In this document: piece after piece, positions 10,401-17,707 of the stretch
How the letters are laid out: every line of letters begins with the position of its first letter
Numbering within the stretch: the first letter of the stretch is position 1
Assembly: GCA_964344305.1 (NCBI GenBank)
Contig: CAYFMT010000006.1
Coordinates: 50,323 to 114,322 of the forward strand
Origin: JABMOV01 sp964344305
Lineage (GTDB): Bacteria; Fidelibacterota; Marinisomatia; Marinisomatales; JABMOV01
Length of the DNA stretch: 64,000 nt
Direction: 5' to 3'
Notes under the pieces: model-generated
Database searches by the model: none
What the model was told of the DNA's origin: nothing
Seen by the model: the letters and a program-made list of their open reading frames with translations, nothing else
Made by a program: the position numbers and the translations under genes

Positions 10401-10601
10401 TTCACTGATACAGACTATATGATGAATAAATATGGTCAGGGTATTTCAGCACTGGCAACGCCAACTATCCGGGGATTTGGTGTGGGTATGAAAATAAATC
10501 TCGGATACTTTCTATTAAGATTTGATACGGCCTGGGATGTGAATTCCGATGGGGGTTATTCTCGCCCACAGTACTATTTGTCACTGGGACCGGATTTTTA
10601 G
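7404..10601 (+). CDS. Secreted HExxH peptidase / TolB-like propeller / beta-barrel fusion
   Basis: A 1065-residue exported protein (hydrophobic signal at about 13-31). Residues 35-290 resemble a peptidase-MA gluzincin: HHELVHA supplies H143, E144 and H147, and NEGLSEY (about 176-182) can supply the third ligand. Residues about 300-610 contain PD40/TolB repeats (SPAVSPDGSQ, GISWSPDGT, TAAWSPDGQ, EPVWNSSGT). Residues about 670-1065 look like a surface-antigen (BamA-type) barrel ending in Phe. The start is GTG at 7404 (stop codon in frame at 7395) or GTG at 7440. It likely acts at the outer membrane; the substrate is unknown. Confidence 0.75.
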   Translation: MELSKKTVVLKPVKNIIITIFLISCQVLFAQFGQNKVQYRSFDWEYIKSSHFDIYYYNESYDLATFTAEVAEEAYEQISKHLRWVLRKPVSIIVYDSHNDFQQTNITWSYMTEGIGGVTELFKNRVVLPFEGNYEQFRHVVHHELVHAMINDMVYGGNIQSIISGKQRLNIPLWTNEGLSEYLSQNWDTKADMIIRDIAINEYIPKVQELDYYMAYKGGQSVWRFISQTYGREMVGEIFAAMKKTQRAEKGFSQALGMDFDDLTEKWHKYLKKEYWPDIAGRDEIEDIAKKLTDHEKTRNYYNISPAVSPDGSQIAILSDRSGYADIYLLDAITGEEIKRLVKGNRSIDFEELKWLQPGISWSPDGTHIVLAAKSGKRDALHLINVETRKSEMIHLEFDGLFTAAWSPDGQRLAFVGNQGKASDLYLYDLETKSLSNITQDIFSDSEPVWNSSGTQLAFVSDRGPYLKDGVHEETQVVFDSNMYTHEYSQTDIYIIDVQSREIQRITRTDYSENYPVWAHTNPVLFYTADYNGVWNIHRYDNLSKETVPVTNILTGIQQLSLTQDDQVLVFAGYASRGWDIYSLTNPLGLPEVSVAVSNYIATRDSIDDSIVDMRLDKKRDGIINTQSRGDYSQYIFAPHYDKYNLGYTETNQMEDELSSDTTRQSDSFLPHAYKTRFTLDMVSGNLSISSLFGAQGMTYFTWSDIMGDHQITLGTEMVLTLENSDYFLSYAYLKNRVNWYFTGFQTADFFSDVYSTQIARLRHYGAALYAAVPLNRFMRFDVGASYHTINYQQWQQDNLTLEYEVVQEDGFSATLPITSWVFDNTVYGYTGPVDGTRQNVSFFTSPKTGKDGIEFYTLSWDFRKYWLIGREYSLAFRFFTGKSVGPNAQKYILGGLPYWLFGRGETDGEKDKSNYRDGILNTDNETLLEDIYFANYATPVRGSRYYERFGTNVILSNMEFRFPFINYLALGFPFKAIFGNIRGHTFFDIGAAWDNPKEFTDTDYMMNKYGQGISALATPTIRGFGVGMKINLGYFLLRFDTAWDVNSDGGYSRPQYYLSLGPDF

Positions 10602-10685
10602 TAAAAAGTGTGTACTCCCATCACATGTTGGGGGTTAGTAGAATAGTATAAATTATAAATGATGAACAAGGATCATCATCTCCTG

Positions 10686-10765
10686 TCATGCACTTGAACA
10701 CCATATCACCAGAACACTTTACCACCGTAACACCTTAACACTCTATCACATTAACACCTTATTAC
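10686..10765. repeat. Period-8 repeat array, single arm (NNNNNCAC units)
   Basis: Ten consecutive octamers ending in CAC or TAC, most of them in AACAC (for example TTGAACAC, CGTAACAC, CTTAACAC, ATTAACAC), run without phase slip from 10686 to 10765, between the fusion protein and radA. The same unit appears at 14204-14347 and 28441-28538. No clear opposite arm is seen here. Confidence 0.8.
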
Positions 10766-10805
10766 TTATTTTATCCTGTAATCCCAATTAACTTTGTAAT
10801 TCACC

Positions 10806-12152
10806 ATGGCAAAAAACCAGACAAAAACCGCCTTTCTATGTTCGTCCTGTGGGATGGATTTTCCCAAATGGCACGGCCAGTGTCCCGCCTGTAATGAATG
10901 GGGTACTCTGGGCGAGTTCAAGGTAACAGGCCAGAGCAGTCATCGTCTTTCTAAGCGACATGAAAAACCAAAACCAATTCAGGCCATTTCTGATACAGAA
11001 TCAAGTCGGCGTCAAAAAACAGGCATGCCGGAAGTGGACCGTGTATTGGGAGGAGGAATGCTTCCTGGTTCCATCATACTGCTGGGAGGAAATCCTGGCA
11101 TAGGAAAATCAACCCTGGCATTGCAGATACTGGCGAACCTGCCGGGCAAAACGCTTTACGTTTCAGCTGAAGAAAGTGAAGATCAGGTTGCCTTGAGAGC
11201 AAAGCGACTAAAGGTAGGTGATACACGTCTTGGGCTATCAGGCGAGAACCGAATCTCACCCATTCTGGACTCGCTGGAAAATGAAGGTATTGATACACTG
11301 GTTATTGATTCTATCCAGACTGTTTACAGCGATAGTTCAGACAGTTTACCGGGTTCCATTTCCCAGGTAAGGGAATGTGCTCAACAATTGATGCATCATG
11401 GAAAACAGCATGGAATTACGGTTATTCTAATTGGGCATGTGACAAAAGAAGGGGTCATTGCGGGACCCAAAATGCTTGAGCATATGGTGGATACTGTTCT
11501 CTATCTGGAAGGTGACCAGAAATATGATTATAGAATTTTGCGATCGGTGAAAAACCGATTTGGTGCCACTCATGAAGTAGGCATTTTCACCATGGATTCC
11601 AAGGGGCTGCAGGAAGTAGCCAACCCAAGCGAATTATTTTTATCTGAGCGATCGAAGGGAATTGCAGGTACATCCATTTACCCATCTCTGGAAGGAACCC
11701 GACCTATTATGATTGAAGTCCAGGCACTGGTTTCACCGGCGAATTTTGGCACACCTCAGCGGAATGTAAATGGCATGGATTACCGACGATTATCCATGTT
11801 GTTGGCTGTGCTGGAAAAACGCATGAATCTTGTTATGGGAATGCGCGATGTATTTGTGAATCTGGTGGGTGGCCTAAGAGTCGATGACCCGGCAATGGAT
11901 CTGTCCGTTCTCATGGCAGTGGCATCAAGCGCCCTGGACAAACCCCTTCCAGATGATTGCATTTTCCTGGGAGAAATTGGATTGGCAGGGGAAGTAAGGT
12001 CTGTCCATAAAGTTGACCAACGTCTGAGAGAAGCACAATCCCTGGGATTTAAAACAGCCATCGTCCCTCGGGGGATAAAGAAGAATACGTATTCCATGGA
12101 TTTGATATCCGTGCGCTATGTACGGGATGTGTTTAAAGCGGTACTTTCCTGA
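10806..12152 (+). CDS. radA: RadA (Sms) DNA repair / branch-migration ATPase
   Basis: RecA-like helicase that promotes branch migration in homologous recombination. An N-terminal zinc finger is formed by Cys12, Cys15, Cys26 and Cys29. Walker A is GGNPGIGKST (residues 94-103), the RadA signature KNRFG follows near residue 248, and the C-terminal third is a Lon-protease-like domain (about 275-448). Length 448 is standard. Its stop TGA shares its last base with the ATG of tgt, so these genes are coupled, and a Nudix gene follows in the same way. Confidence 0.97.
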   Translation: MAKNQTKTAFLCSSCGMDFPKWHGQCPACNEWGTLGEFKVTGQSSHRLSKRHEKPKPIQAISDTESSRRQKTGMPEVDRVLGGGMLPGSIILLGGNPGIGKSTLALQILANLPGKTLYVSAEESEDQVALRAKRLKVGDTRLGLSGENRISPILDSLENEGIDTLVIDSIQTVYSDSSDSLPGSISQVRECAQQLMHHGKQHGITVILIGHVTKEGVIAGPKMLEHMVDTVLYLEGDQKYDYRILRSVKNRFGATHEVGIFTMDSKGLQEVANPSELFLSERSKGIAGTSIYPSLEGTRPIMIEVQALVSPANFGTPQRNVNGMDYRRLSMLLAVLEKRMNLVMGMRDVFVNLVGGLRVDDPAMDLSVLMAVASSALDKPLPDDCIFLGEIGLAGEVRSVHKVDQRLREAQSLGFKTAIVPRGIKKNTYSMDLISVRYVRDVFKAVLS

Positions 12153-13276
12153 TGGAATTTATTATTCATGGATATGACAGTCACTCCTCCGCCAGGAATG
12201 GCAGAATCGAAACAGATCATGGTAGCATTGATACCCCTGTCTTTATGCCCGTAGGGACATATGGGGCTGTTAAAACGCTCACACCGGAAGAACTGAGAGC
12301 GACCGGCAGCCAGATTATCCTTGGGAACACCTATCACCTTTACCTAAGACCGGGAACTGAAGTGATAGAAGCTGCAGGCGGTCTGCATCAGTTTAACCGC
12401 TGGGATGGTCCCATCCTTACGGACAGTGGAGGATTTCAGGTTTTCTCCCTGGCTAAGATGAATCAGATATCAGACGAAGGTGTGTTGTTCCAATCCCATC
12501 TGGACGGTAGTGAACATCACCTGACACCAGCACTATCCATGGGAATTCAGCGAAGCCTTGGTTCCGATATCATCATGGCATTTGACGAATGTCCACCTGG
12601 AAATGCTGATGTGAATGTGGTATCCAATGCCGTGAAACGTACCAGCCGTTGGATTAGTCAGTGTGTGGACTTTTTACAGGTGAATCACAGCCTGTATGAC
12701 TGGAATCAAACCCTGTTTCCTATTGTGCAGGGAAGCATTTACCCCGAGTTGAGAATTCAGAGTGCCCAGGACCTTATTCCATACGCCACTTGCGGAATGG
12801 CTATCGGTGGGCTTGCAGTGGGAGAAGAAAAATCTGCCATGTTTGAAATCATTGACCTCCTGGATGAGCAATTGCCAAAAGATCAGCCGCGGTATTTGAT
12901 GGGTGTTGGCAAACCAACAGATATCATCCGGGCTGTAAGAAATGGTGTGGATATGTTTGATTGTGTCATGCCAACACGGAATGCACGGAACGGGCAATTT
13001 TTTACATCCACCGGAAAAATGAATATCAGAAATGCAAAATTCCGAATGGATCTCGAACCCATTGACCCCGATTGCACCTGTTATACCTGCTCACATTACT
13101 CCAAGGCGTATGTCCGACATCTGTTGCATGTAAATGAAGTATTGGGGCACAGGCTAGGCAGCATCCATAATGTATTCTTTTACCAGAACATGATGAACAC
13201 GATTCGACAGGAAATAGTGGCCGGGACATTTTCCTCCTGGGCGAGAGCAAAATTAACAGCATGGAGTGATATGTAA
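12152..13276 (+). CDS. tgt: Queuine/preQ1 tRNA-guanine transglycosylase
   Basis: Exchanges guanine at wobble position 34 of GUN-anticodon tRNAs for the queuosine precursor. The base pocket DSGGFQVFS, the GGLAVGEEK loop, the catalytic Asp segment FDCVMPTRNARNG and the zinc site CTCYTCSHY plus a downstream His are all present in normal order over 374 residues. The gene overlaps radA by one base and the Nudix gene by one base (TAATG). The tRNA-Asn (GTT) in this window belongs to the class this enzyme modifies. Confidence 0.97.
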   Translation: MEFIIHGYDSHSSARNGRIETDHGSIDTPVFMPVGTYGAVKTLTPEELRATGSQIILGNTYHLYLRPGTEVIEAAGGLHQFNRWDGPILTDSGGFQVFSLAKMNQISDEGVLFQSHLDGSEHHLTPALSMGIQRSLGSDIIMAFDECPPGNADVNVVSNAVKRTSRWISQCVDFLQVNHSLYDWNQTLFPIVQGSIYPELRIQSAQDLIPYATCGMAIGGLAVGEEKSAMFEIIDLLDEQLPKDQPRYLMGVGKPTDIIRAVRNGVDMFDCVMPTRNARNGQFFTSTGKMNIRNAKFRMDLEPIDPDCTCYTCSHYSKAYVRHLLHVNEVLGHRLGSIHNVFFYQNMMNTIRQEIVAGTFSSWARAKLTAWSDM

Positions 13277-13740
13277 TGGCCAAAACAACCATCCGGGTCA
13301 TCGATGCCTATGTGTTTCGTCAAACAGAAGATGGTCTGAAATTTCTACTCCTGAAGCGGGCAAAAACCAAGATATATGAGCATCTCTGGCAGGGTGTGGC
13401 AGGAAAGATTGAAAAAGGAGAAACGGCCTGGGAGACAGCCATCCGGGAGTTAGAGGAAGAGACTGGATTCTCTCCTGTAAGAATGTTTACTGCAGACCAT
13501 GTGAGCCAATTCTATGAAGCACACAAGGACAGGATAAACCTGGTACCGGTGTTTGGAATAGAGGTTGATCAGGACACAGTACGTTTATCCCACGAGCATT
13601 GTGATTACCAATGGGTGGATATTGATACAGCAGTTTTCACACTTGTATGGTCAGGACAGAAATCAGGAATCCAGGCTGTTAATGATATGGTTCTCTCTGG
13701 AGATGACCGGATGCGATGGTCGGAAATAACAATACATTAG
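13276..13740 (+). CDS. Nudix hydrolase, NudB-like
   Basis: The Nudix box is complete: Gly43, Glu49, Arg57-Glu58-Leu59, Glu61-Glu62, Gly64-Phe65, so the metal-dependent nucleoside-diphosphate hydrolase activity should be intact. The overall pattern (N-terminal IRVIDAYVF, C-terminal YQWVDIDTA and a short length of 154) resembles dihydroneopterin triphosphate pyrophosphatases, which act in folate synthesis; the substrate remains inference. It starts at the ATG sharing a base with the tgt stop, the third gene of the radA-tgt-Nudix run. Confidence 0.82.
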   Translation: MAKTTIRVIDAYVFRQTEDGLKFLLLKRAKTKIYEHLWQGVAGKIEKGETAWETAIRELEEETGFSPVRMFTADHVSQFYEAHKDRINLVPVFGIEVDQDTVRLSHEHCDYQWVDIDTAVFTLVWSGQKSGIQAVNDMVLSGDDRMRWSEITIH

Positions 13741-13751
13741 ATGGAGACACT

Positions 13752-14204
13752 ATGTTAGAAGTTGGAACAAAAGCACCGGATTTTACTTTGCCGGATGCGG
13801 ATGGAAATGAAGTGAGTTTAGGTGATTTCGCAGGGAAAAAGGTGGTATTATGGTTTTTCCCAAAAGCCAGCACACCGGGTTGAACGGTTGAAGGTCAGGG
13901 ATTCCGGGATGAATTCCAAACATTCAAAGAAAACAATACCCAGATAATCGGTGTAAGCGCAGACTCACCAAAACGTCAGAAAAATTTTGTAGAGAAACAG
14001 GGATTTCAATATCCTATGCTCTGTGATGAATCAAAAGACATGTTAAAAGCATACCATGCCTGGGGGAAGAAAAAACTATACGGCAGGGAATATGAAGGGA
14101 TTCACAGAATTACTTATATCATCGACGAGAAAGGTGTTATTCAGGATGCGTTTAAAAAAGTAAGCACCAAAACACACGCGGTGGATGTATTAAACATCCT
14201 GTAG
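13752..14204 (+). CDS. bcp: Bcp-type peroxiredoxin with in-frame UGA (probable selenoprotein)
   Basis: Reading from ATG 13752 gives a 150-residue thiol peroxidase of the Bcp/PrxQ family if the TGA at 13881-13883 (codon 44) is read through. That codon falls exactly at the peroxidatic Cys: PKASTPG-U-TVEG, where relatives have PGCT. The frame is uninterrupted before and after, with FRDEF, GVSADSP and the C-terminal RITYIID block conserved. No resolving Cys is seen five residues on; the only Cys is at 91. A hairpin suited to a bacterial SECIS starts just after the UGA. A nonsense mutation or sequencing error is possible but would have to hit the catalytic codon. Confidence 0.85.
13888..13927 (+). 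promoter_or_regulatory. Candidate bacterial SECIS element
   Basis: Directly after the UGA the RNA can fold with a lower stem UUGAA (13888-13892) to UUCAA (13923-13927), an internal loop, and an upper stem GGAUUC (13899-13904) to GAAUUCC (13911-13917) with one bulged U. The 6-nt apical loop CGGGAU (13905-13910) begins 22 nt after the UGA and has G at its second position. Bacterial SECIS loops usually lie about 16-37 nt downstream with a G at one of the first two loop positions, so geometry fits. Folding was done by eye. Confidence 0.6.
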
Positions 14205-14347
14205 TGTTAATGTGTTAAGGTGTTAACGTTTTCAAGTGTTCAAGTGTTCAAGTGTTCAATTAATCTGATTAACAGACGAATACGCTTTTAGGCTATAAAC
14301 GTAGCACATTAACACCGTAACACTGGAATACTCTAACACTCTACCAC
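14204..14347. repeat. Period-8 repeat arrays in facing inverted arms
   Basis: Left arm 14204-14259: seven exact octamers (GTGTTAAT, GTGTTAAG, GTGTTAAC, GTTTTCAA, then three GTGTTCAA). Right arm 14308-14347: five octamers in the opposite orientation (ATTAACAC, CGTAACAC, TGGAATAC, TCTAACAC, TCTACCAC). The arms are complementary and could form a long hairpin with a loop of about 48 nt. They abut the stop codons of two convergent genes, the peroxiredoxin and pgi, so a bidirectional terminator role is possible. Confidence 0.85.
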
Positions 14348-15982
14348 TCAATCCCTGTTCATTTCCAGGTAGTGGTGGATCAGCGATGATGTGGAACTAT
14401 CATGAGCATGCTTCTCTGCTTTTCCACTTTCCAATTCAGGTAGAATGGTGGATGCAAGTTCCTTTCCAAGCTGGACGCCCCACTGATCAAAGGAGTGGAT
14501 GTTCCAAACAACACCCTGAACGAATACCTTGTGCTCATAAAGTGCAATAAGTGCACCCAGCGAGTAGGGATTTAGTTCGTCAGCCAACAAGGTATTGGTG
14601 GGACGATTACCTTCAAACATTTTGTAAGGGATCAAATTTTCAGGTGTCTTTTCACGAACAAGGTCTTCCTGAGTTTTCCCAAAAGCCAGAGCTTCTGTCT
14701 GAGCAAAGAAATTGCTCATGAGTTTCTGGTGATGATCCCCCGTATCATTGTGGGATTTACAGAATCCGATGAAGTCAGCAGGGATGAGTTTTGTCCCCTG
14801 ATGAATTAGCTGATAAAATGCGTGTTGTCCATTGGTCCCGGGTTCACCCCAGATGATGGGTCCAGTCTGGTAGCCAATGGGTTCTCCCTGTTTATCAATA
14901 GATTTACCATTACTCTCCATATCCAGCTGCTGTAAATACGCAGGAAAGTGGGAGAGATACTGATCATAGGGTAAGATGGCATGAGTTTCACAATGGAAAA
15001 AATTGTTGTACCAGATTCCCAGCAGACCAAGTATAACAGGAAGGTTTTCGTTGAATGGTGCTGTTTTAAAATGGTTATCCATATCATGAAACCCATCCAG
15101 CATGTGGGCGAAATGTTCAGGTCCAATGGCAATCATGAGGGACAACCCTATGGCAGAGCACAGTGAATATCGACCGCCTACCCAGTCCCAAAACTCGAAC
15201 ATATTCTCAGTATCAATTCCAAATTTCTCAACAGCCTCTGTATTGGTGGACAGTGCCACAAAATGCTTGGCTATGGATGTTTCATCCTGCAATTCATCTA
15301 GAAGCCATGCTTTTGCAGTGTTAGCATTGGTCATGGTTTCTTGTGTTGTAAATGTTTTGGATGCGACAATAAACAGCGTTTCCTTCGGGTCGAGTTCGCG
15401 AATAGTCTCAGCTAAATGTGTGGCGTCAATATTTGAAACGAAGTAAACAGAAAGTTTCCTACTGGCGAAAGGTTTCAAAGCTTCTGTAGTCATCATGGGT
15501 CCAAGGTCTGAACCACCAATACCTATGTTCACCACATTCTTTATGGGATCACCCGCAAATCCTTTCCAATTTCCGTTCCGGATTGATTCTGCAAACTGAT
15601 TCATCATTTCAAGCACCCGACTTACATCAGGCATTACATCCTGTCCTTTGACTATTACAGGCGTGTTGGACCTGTTTCTAAGGGCGGTATGCAGGACAGC
15701 CCGACCCTCTGTTTCGTTAATAGGTTTTCCTTCCACCATATTTTTAATTGAAGAAGAAAGCTCCTGTGAATTCGCAAGGGCAATCAGTTTGTCCATTGTC
15801 TTTTTCAGAATTCTATTTTTTGAATAATCAAGTCGAATACCACAGGCCTCCAGTGTAAATCGCTCTGCTCGAAGCCTGTCTTCGTGAAACAAATCACGTA
15901 GATGCAATGCTTTGGTTTCCTGGTAGTGGACTTCCAGTTCTTTCCATTCCACTGTTTGTCTTAGATGATGCAATTCTGCCAT
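14348..15982 (-). CDS. pgi: Glucose-6-phosphate isomerase
   Basis: Interconverts glucose 6-phosphate and fructose 6-phosphate in glycolysis and gluconeogenesis. The N-terminal region (EGRAVLHTALRN), the phosphate-binding NIGIGGSDLGP, the signature around VGGRYSLCSAIGLS, and the C-terminal QWGVQLGKELA are all family hallmarks; length 544 is normal for the long bacterial-eukaryotic type. ATG at 15982 is chosen over an in-frame TTG two codons upstream. It faces the peroxiredoxin gene across an inverted repeat array. Confidence 0.97.
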   Translation of the reverse strand: MAELHHLRQTVEWKELEVHYQETKALHLRDLFHEDRLRAERFTLEACGIRLDYSKNRILKKTMDKLIALANSQELSSSIKNMVEGKPINETEGRAVLHTALRNRSNTPVIVKGQDVMPDVSRVLEMMNQFAESIRNGNWKGFAGDPIKNVVNIGIGGSDLGPMMTTEALKPFASRKLSVYFVSNIDATHLAETIRELDPKETLFIVASKTFTTQETMTNANTAKAWLLDELQDETSIAKHFVALSTNTEAVEKFGIDTENMFEFWDWVGGRYSLCSAIGLSLMIAIGPEHFAHMLDGFHDMDNHFKTAPFNENLPVILGLLGIWYNNFFHCETHAILPYDQYLSHFPAYLQQLDMESNGKSIDKQGEPIGYQTGPIIWGEPGTNGQHAFYQLIHQGTKLIPADFIGFCKSHNDTGDHHQKLMSNFFAQTEALAFGKTQEDLVREKTPENLIPYKMFEGNRPTNTLLADELNPYSLGALIALYEHKVFVQGVVWNIHSFDQWGVQLGKELASTILPELESGKAEKHAHDSSTSSLIHHYLEMNRD

Positions 15983-16058
15983 AGTCAAACTCGAATAATT
16001 GTTTGGTTTTTTAGTGCTGTTTTTGGTTTGTTGAGTAAAGGAAGAAGAAAGAAGGAAT

Positions 16059-16349
16059 CTAGTTTTTATTCAGTTTCTTCTCCATGTATTCTCGGATTTT
16101 TCGCTCTTCCCATTCACCGGTAAACAGATTATCCAGGACGAAAACAAATAGAGCATGAATGGCGATAATAAGTCCCCATCCAAGAAGAACAAGCAGGTAA
16201 ATGATCCATTCATTCAGACCGGTGATAAGATTAAAAATAAAAAAGAAGATAGACAGGATAACGTAAATAATGATGTGACGGTAGAATACCATTAAATCTC
16301 GAACCTGTCTTCTGGCCCTCCTGTAGACAAATCGCTCTTTGTTTCCCAT
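16059..16349 (-). CDS. Small 2TM-domain membrane protein
   Basis: A 96-residue protein with a basic N-terminus (about 1-22), two hydrophobic helices (about 25-43 and 50-72) and a charged C-terminal helix ending in EYMEKKLNKN. This matches the 2TM domain family often found beside or fused to signalling proteins. A strong AGGAGGT site precedes the ATG. It lies 11 bp downstream of the NtrC-type regulator gene and is probably the last gene of that operon. No biochemical role can be read from sequence. Confidence 0.7.
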   Translation of the reverse strand: MGNKERFVYRRARRQVRDLMVFYRHIIIYVILSIFFFIFNLITGLNEWIIYLLVLLGWGLIIAIHALFVFVLDNLFTGEWEERKIREYMEKKLNKN

Positions 16350-16360
16350 GTGACCTCCTG

Positions 16361-17707
16361 CTAGGGTTTCTCGATTTCCAGTTCTTTTATTTTCCTGGAG
16401 AGATTGGGCTGGTGCATTCCCAATTTATCTGCAGCAATACTTATGTTCCAATTATATCTCTTGAGCTGCTGCGTAATATAATATTTCTCAAATTCTGATT
16501 TGGCATTTTTTAAGGAATCGGACTTTAAGAACGAATAAGATTCATTTCTTGTCTGGATCAGATGTGGATCAAGGTCCTGCTTAGAAATGGTTTCGCCCAT
16601 CTTAAGAATACACAGGCGCTCTACTAGATTCTTCAACTCCCGAATATTTCCGGGAAACGTATACGACTCGAGAGAAGCCATGGCATCTTTATCCATTTTC
16701 TTACCAGGGATTTTTAATTCCTTTACATAATGGTTTAAAAAATGATTGATTAACACCGGAAGGTCTCCGGTACGTTCCCTCAATGGCGGCAGGGTGATGG
16801 GGATGACATTTAATCGAAAGAAAAGGTCCTCCCTAAACTTTCCTTGTGTGATCATTTCCTCGAGGTTCTTATGTGTTGCAGCGAGAATGCGTGTATCGAT
16901 TTCAAGGGTTTTGTGGCCCCCCACACGTTCAAATGTGCCTTCCTGGATAACTCGAAGTACTTTTGCCTGTGCAGACATGCTCATATCACCGATTTCATCC
17001 AGGAAAAGTGTACCGCCGTGTGCCAATTCCAGCTTACCAATTTTTCGTTCGTCCGCCCCAGTAAATGCCCCTTTTTCATGTCCGAACAATTCACTTTCTA
17101 CCAGTTCATTTGGAATGGCAGCAGAGTTAAATCGTACAAACGGTGCCTTTGCTCGAGTGCTCTGAGAATGGATGGCATAGGCTGCCAGTTCTTTTCCTGT
17201 TCCGCTTTCTCCACGAATGAGGACTTTAGAATCAGTGGGAGCCACTCGTGAGATAATACCTTTAACCTGTTCCATTTCCGGTGAATCACCCACAAAAGTG
17301 TATTTATCAGAAAGTTGATCATCCTTCTGCTCAACATTTTTCTTGAGCTGACGTTTTTCCTGGATGTTCCGGGCAGCCGTGAGAATCCGATCCATGGATA
17401 GCGGTTTTTCAAGAAAATCATAGGCCCCCATTTTCACGGCTTTTACGGCTGTATCAATACCTGAATGCCCAGAAATCACTAACACATCCACATCCATATT
17501 TTGATCATTTATTTTCTGGTAAAGTTCAATACCGGTCATCCCAGGAAGCTTTACATCTAGTATGGCAAGATCAATTCGTTCGTCTTTAAGGGTTTTTAAT
17601 CCATTTTCCGCAGAGTCAGAGAGGAATACGGTATACCCTTCATCTTCCAGGATATCCCGCAGGGTTAGTCGAATATTTCGTTCATCATCAACGATAATAA
17701 TATTCAT
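16361..17707 (-). CDS. NtrC-family sigma-54-dependent response regulator
   Basis: Three domains: a receiver (about 1-120) with acidic pocket Asp7/Asp8 and phosphoacceptor Asp51 (AILDVKLPG), an AAA+ sigma-54 activation domain with Walker A GESGTGKE and the sigma-54 contact loop GAFTGA, and a Fis-type helix-turn-helix at the C-terminus (NISIAADKLGMHQPNLSRK). It should activate sigma-54 promoters when phosphorylated by the kinase encoded just upstream, whose stop overlaps this ATG by 4 bp. NtrX is the closest general type; the regulon is not evident from sequence. Confidence 0.93.
   Translation of the reverse strand: MNIIIVDDERNIRLTLRDILEDEGYTVFLSDSAENGLKTLKDERIDLAILDVKLPGMTGIELYQKINDQNMDVDVLVISGHSGIDTAVKAVKMGAYDFLEKPLSMDRILTAARNIQEKRQLKKNVEQKDDQLSDKYTFVGDSPEMEQVKGIISRVAPTDSKVLIRGESGTGKELAAYAIHSQSTRAKAPFVRFNSAAIPNELVESELFGHEKGAFTGADERKIGKLELAHGGTLFLDEIGDMSMSAQAKVLRVIQEGTFERVGGHKTLEIDTRILAATHKNLEEMITQGKFREDLFFRLNVIPITLPPLRERTGDLPVLINHFLNHYVKELKIPGKKMDKDAMASLESYTFPGNIRELKNLVERLCILKMGETISKQDLDPHLIQTRNESYSFLKSDSLKNAKSEFEKYYITQQLKRYNWNISIAADKLGMHQPNLSRKIKELEIEKP

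Noticed and set aside
13881..13883. Ordinary nonsense mutation in the peroxiredoxin
   Set aside because: Kept as an alternative only. The stop coincides with the catalytic Cys, the frame is otherwise intact, and a SECIS-like hairpin follows.
10686..14347. CRISPR array for the repeated octamers
   Set aside because: Units are 8 bp with no spacers of constant length, and no cas genes are present in the window.
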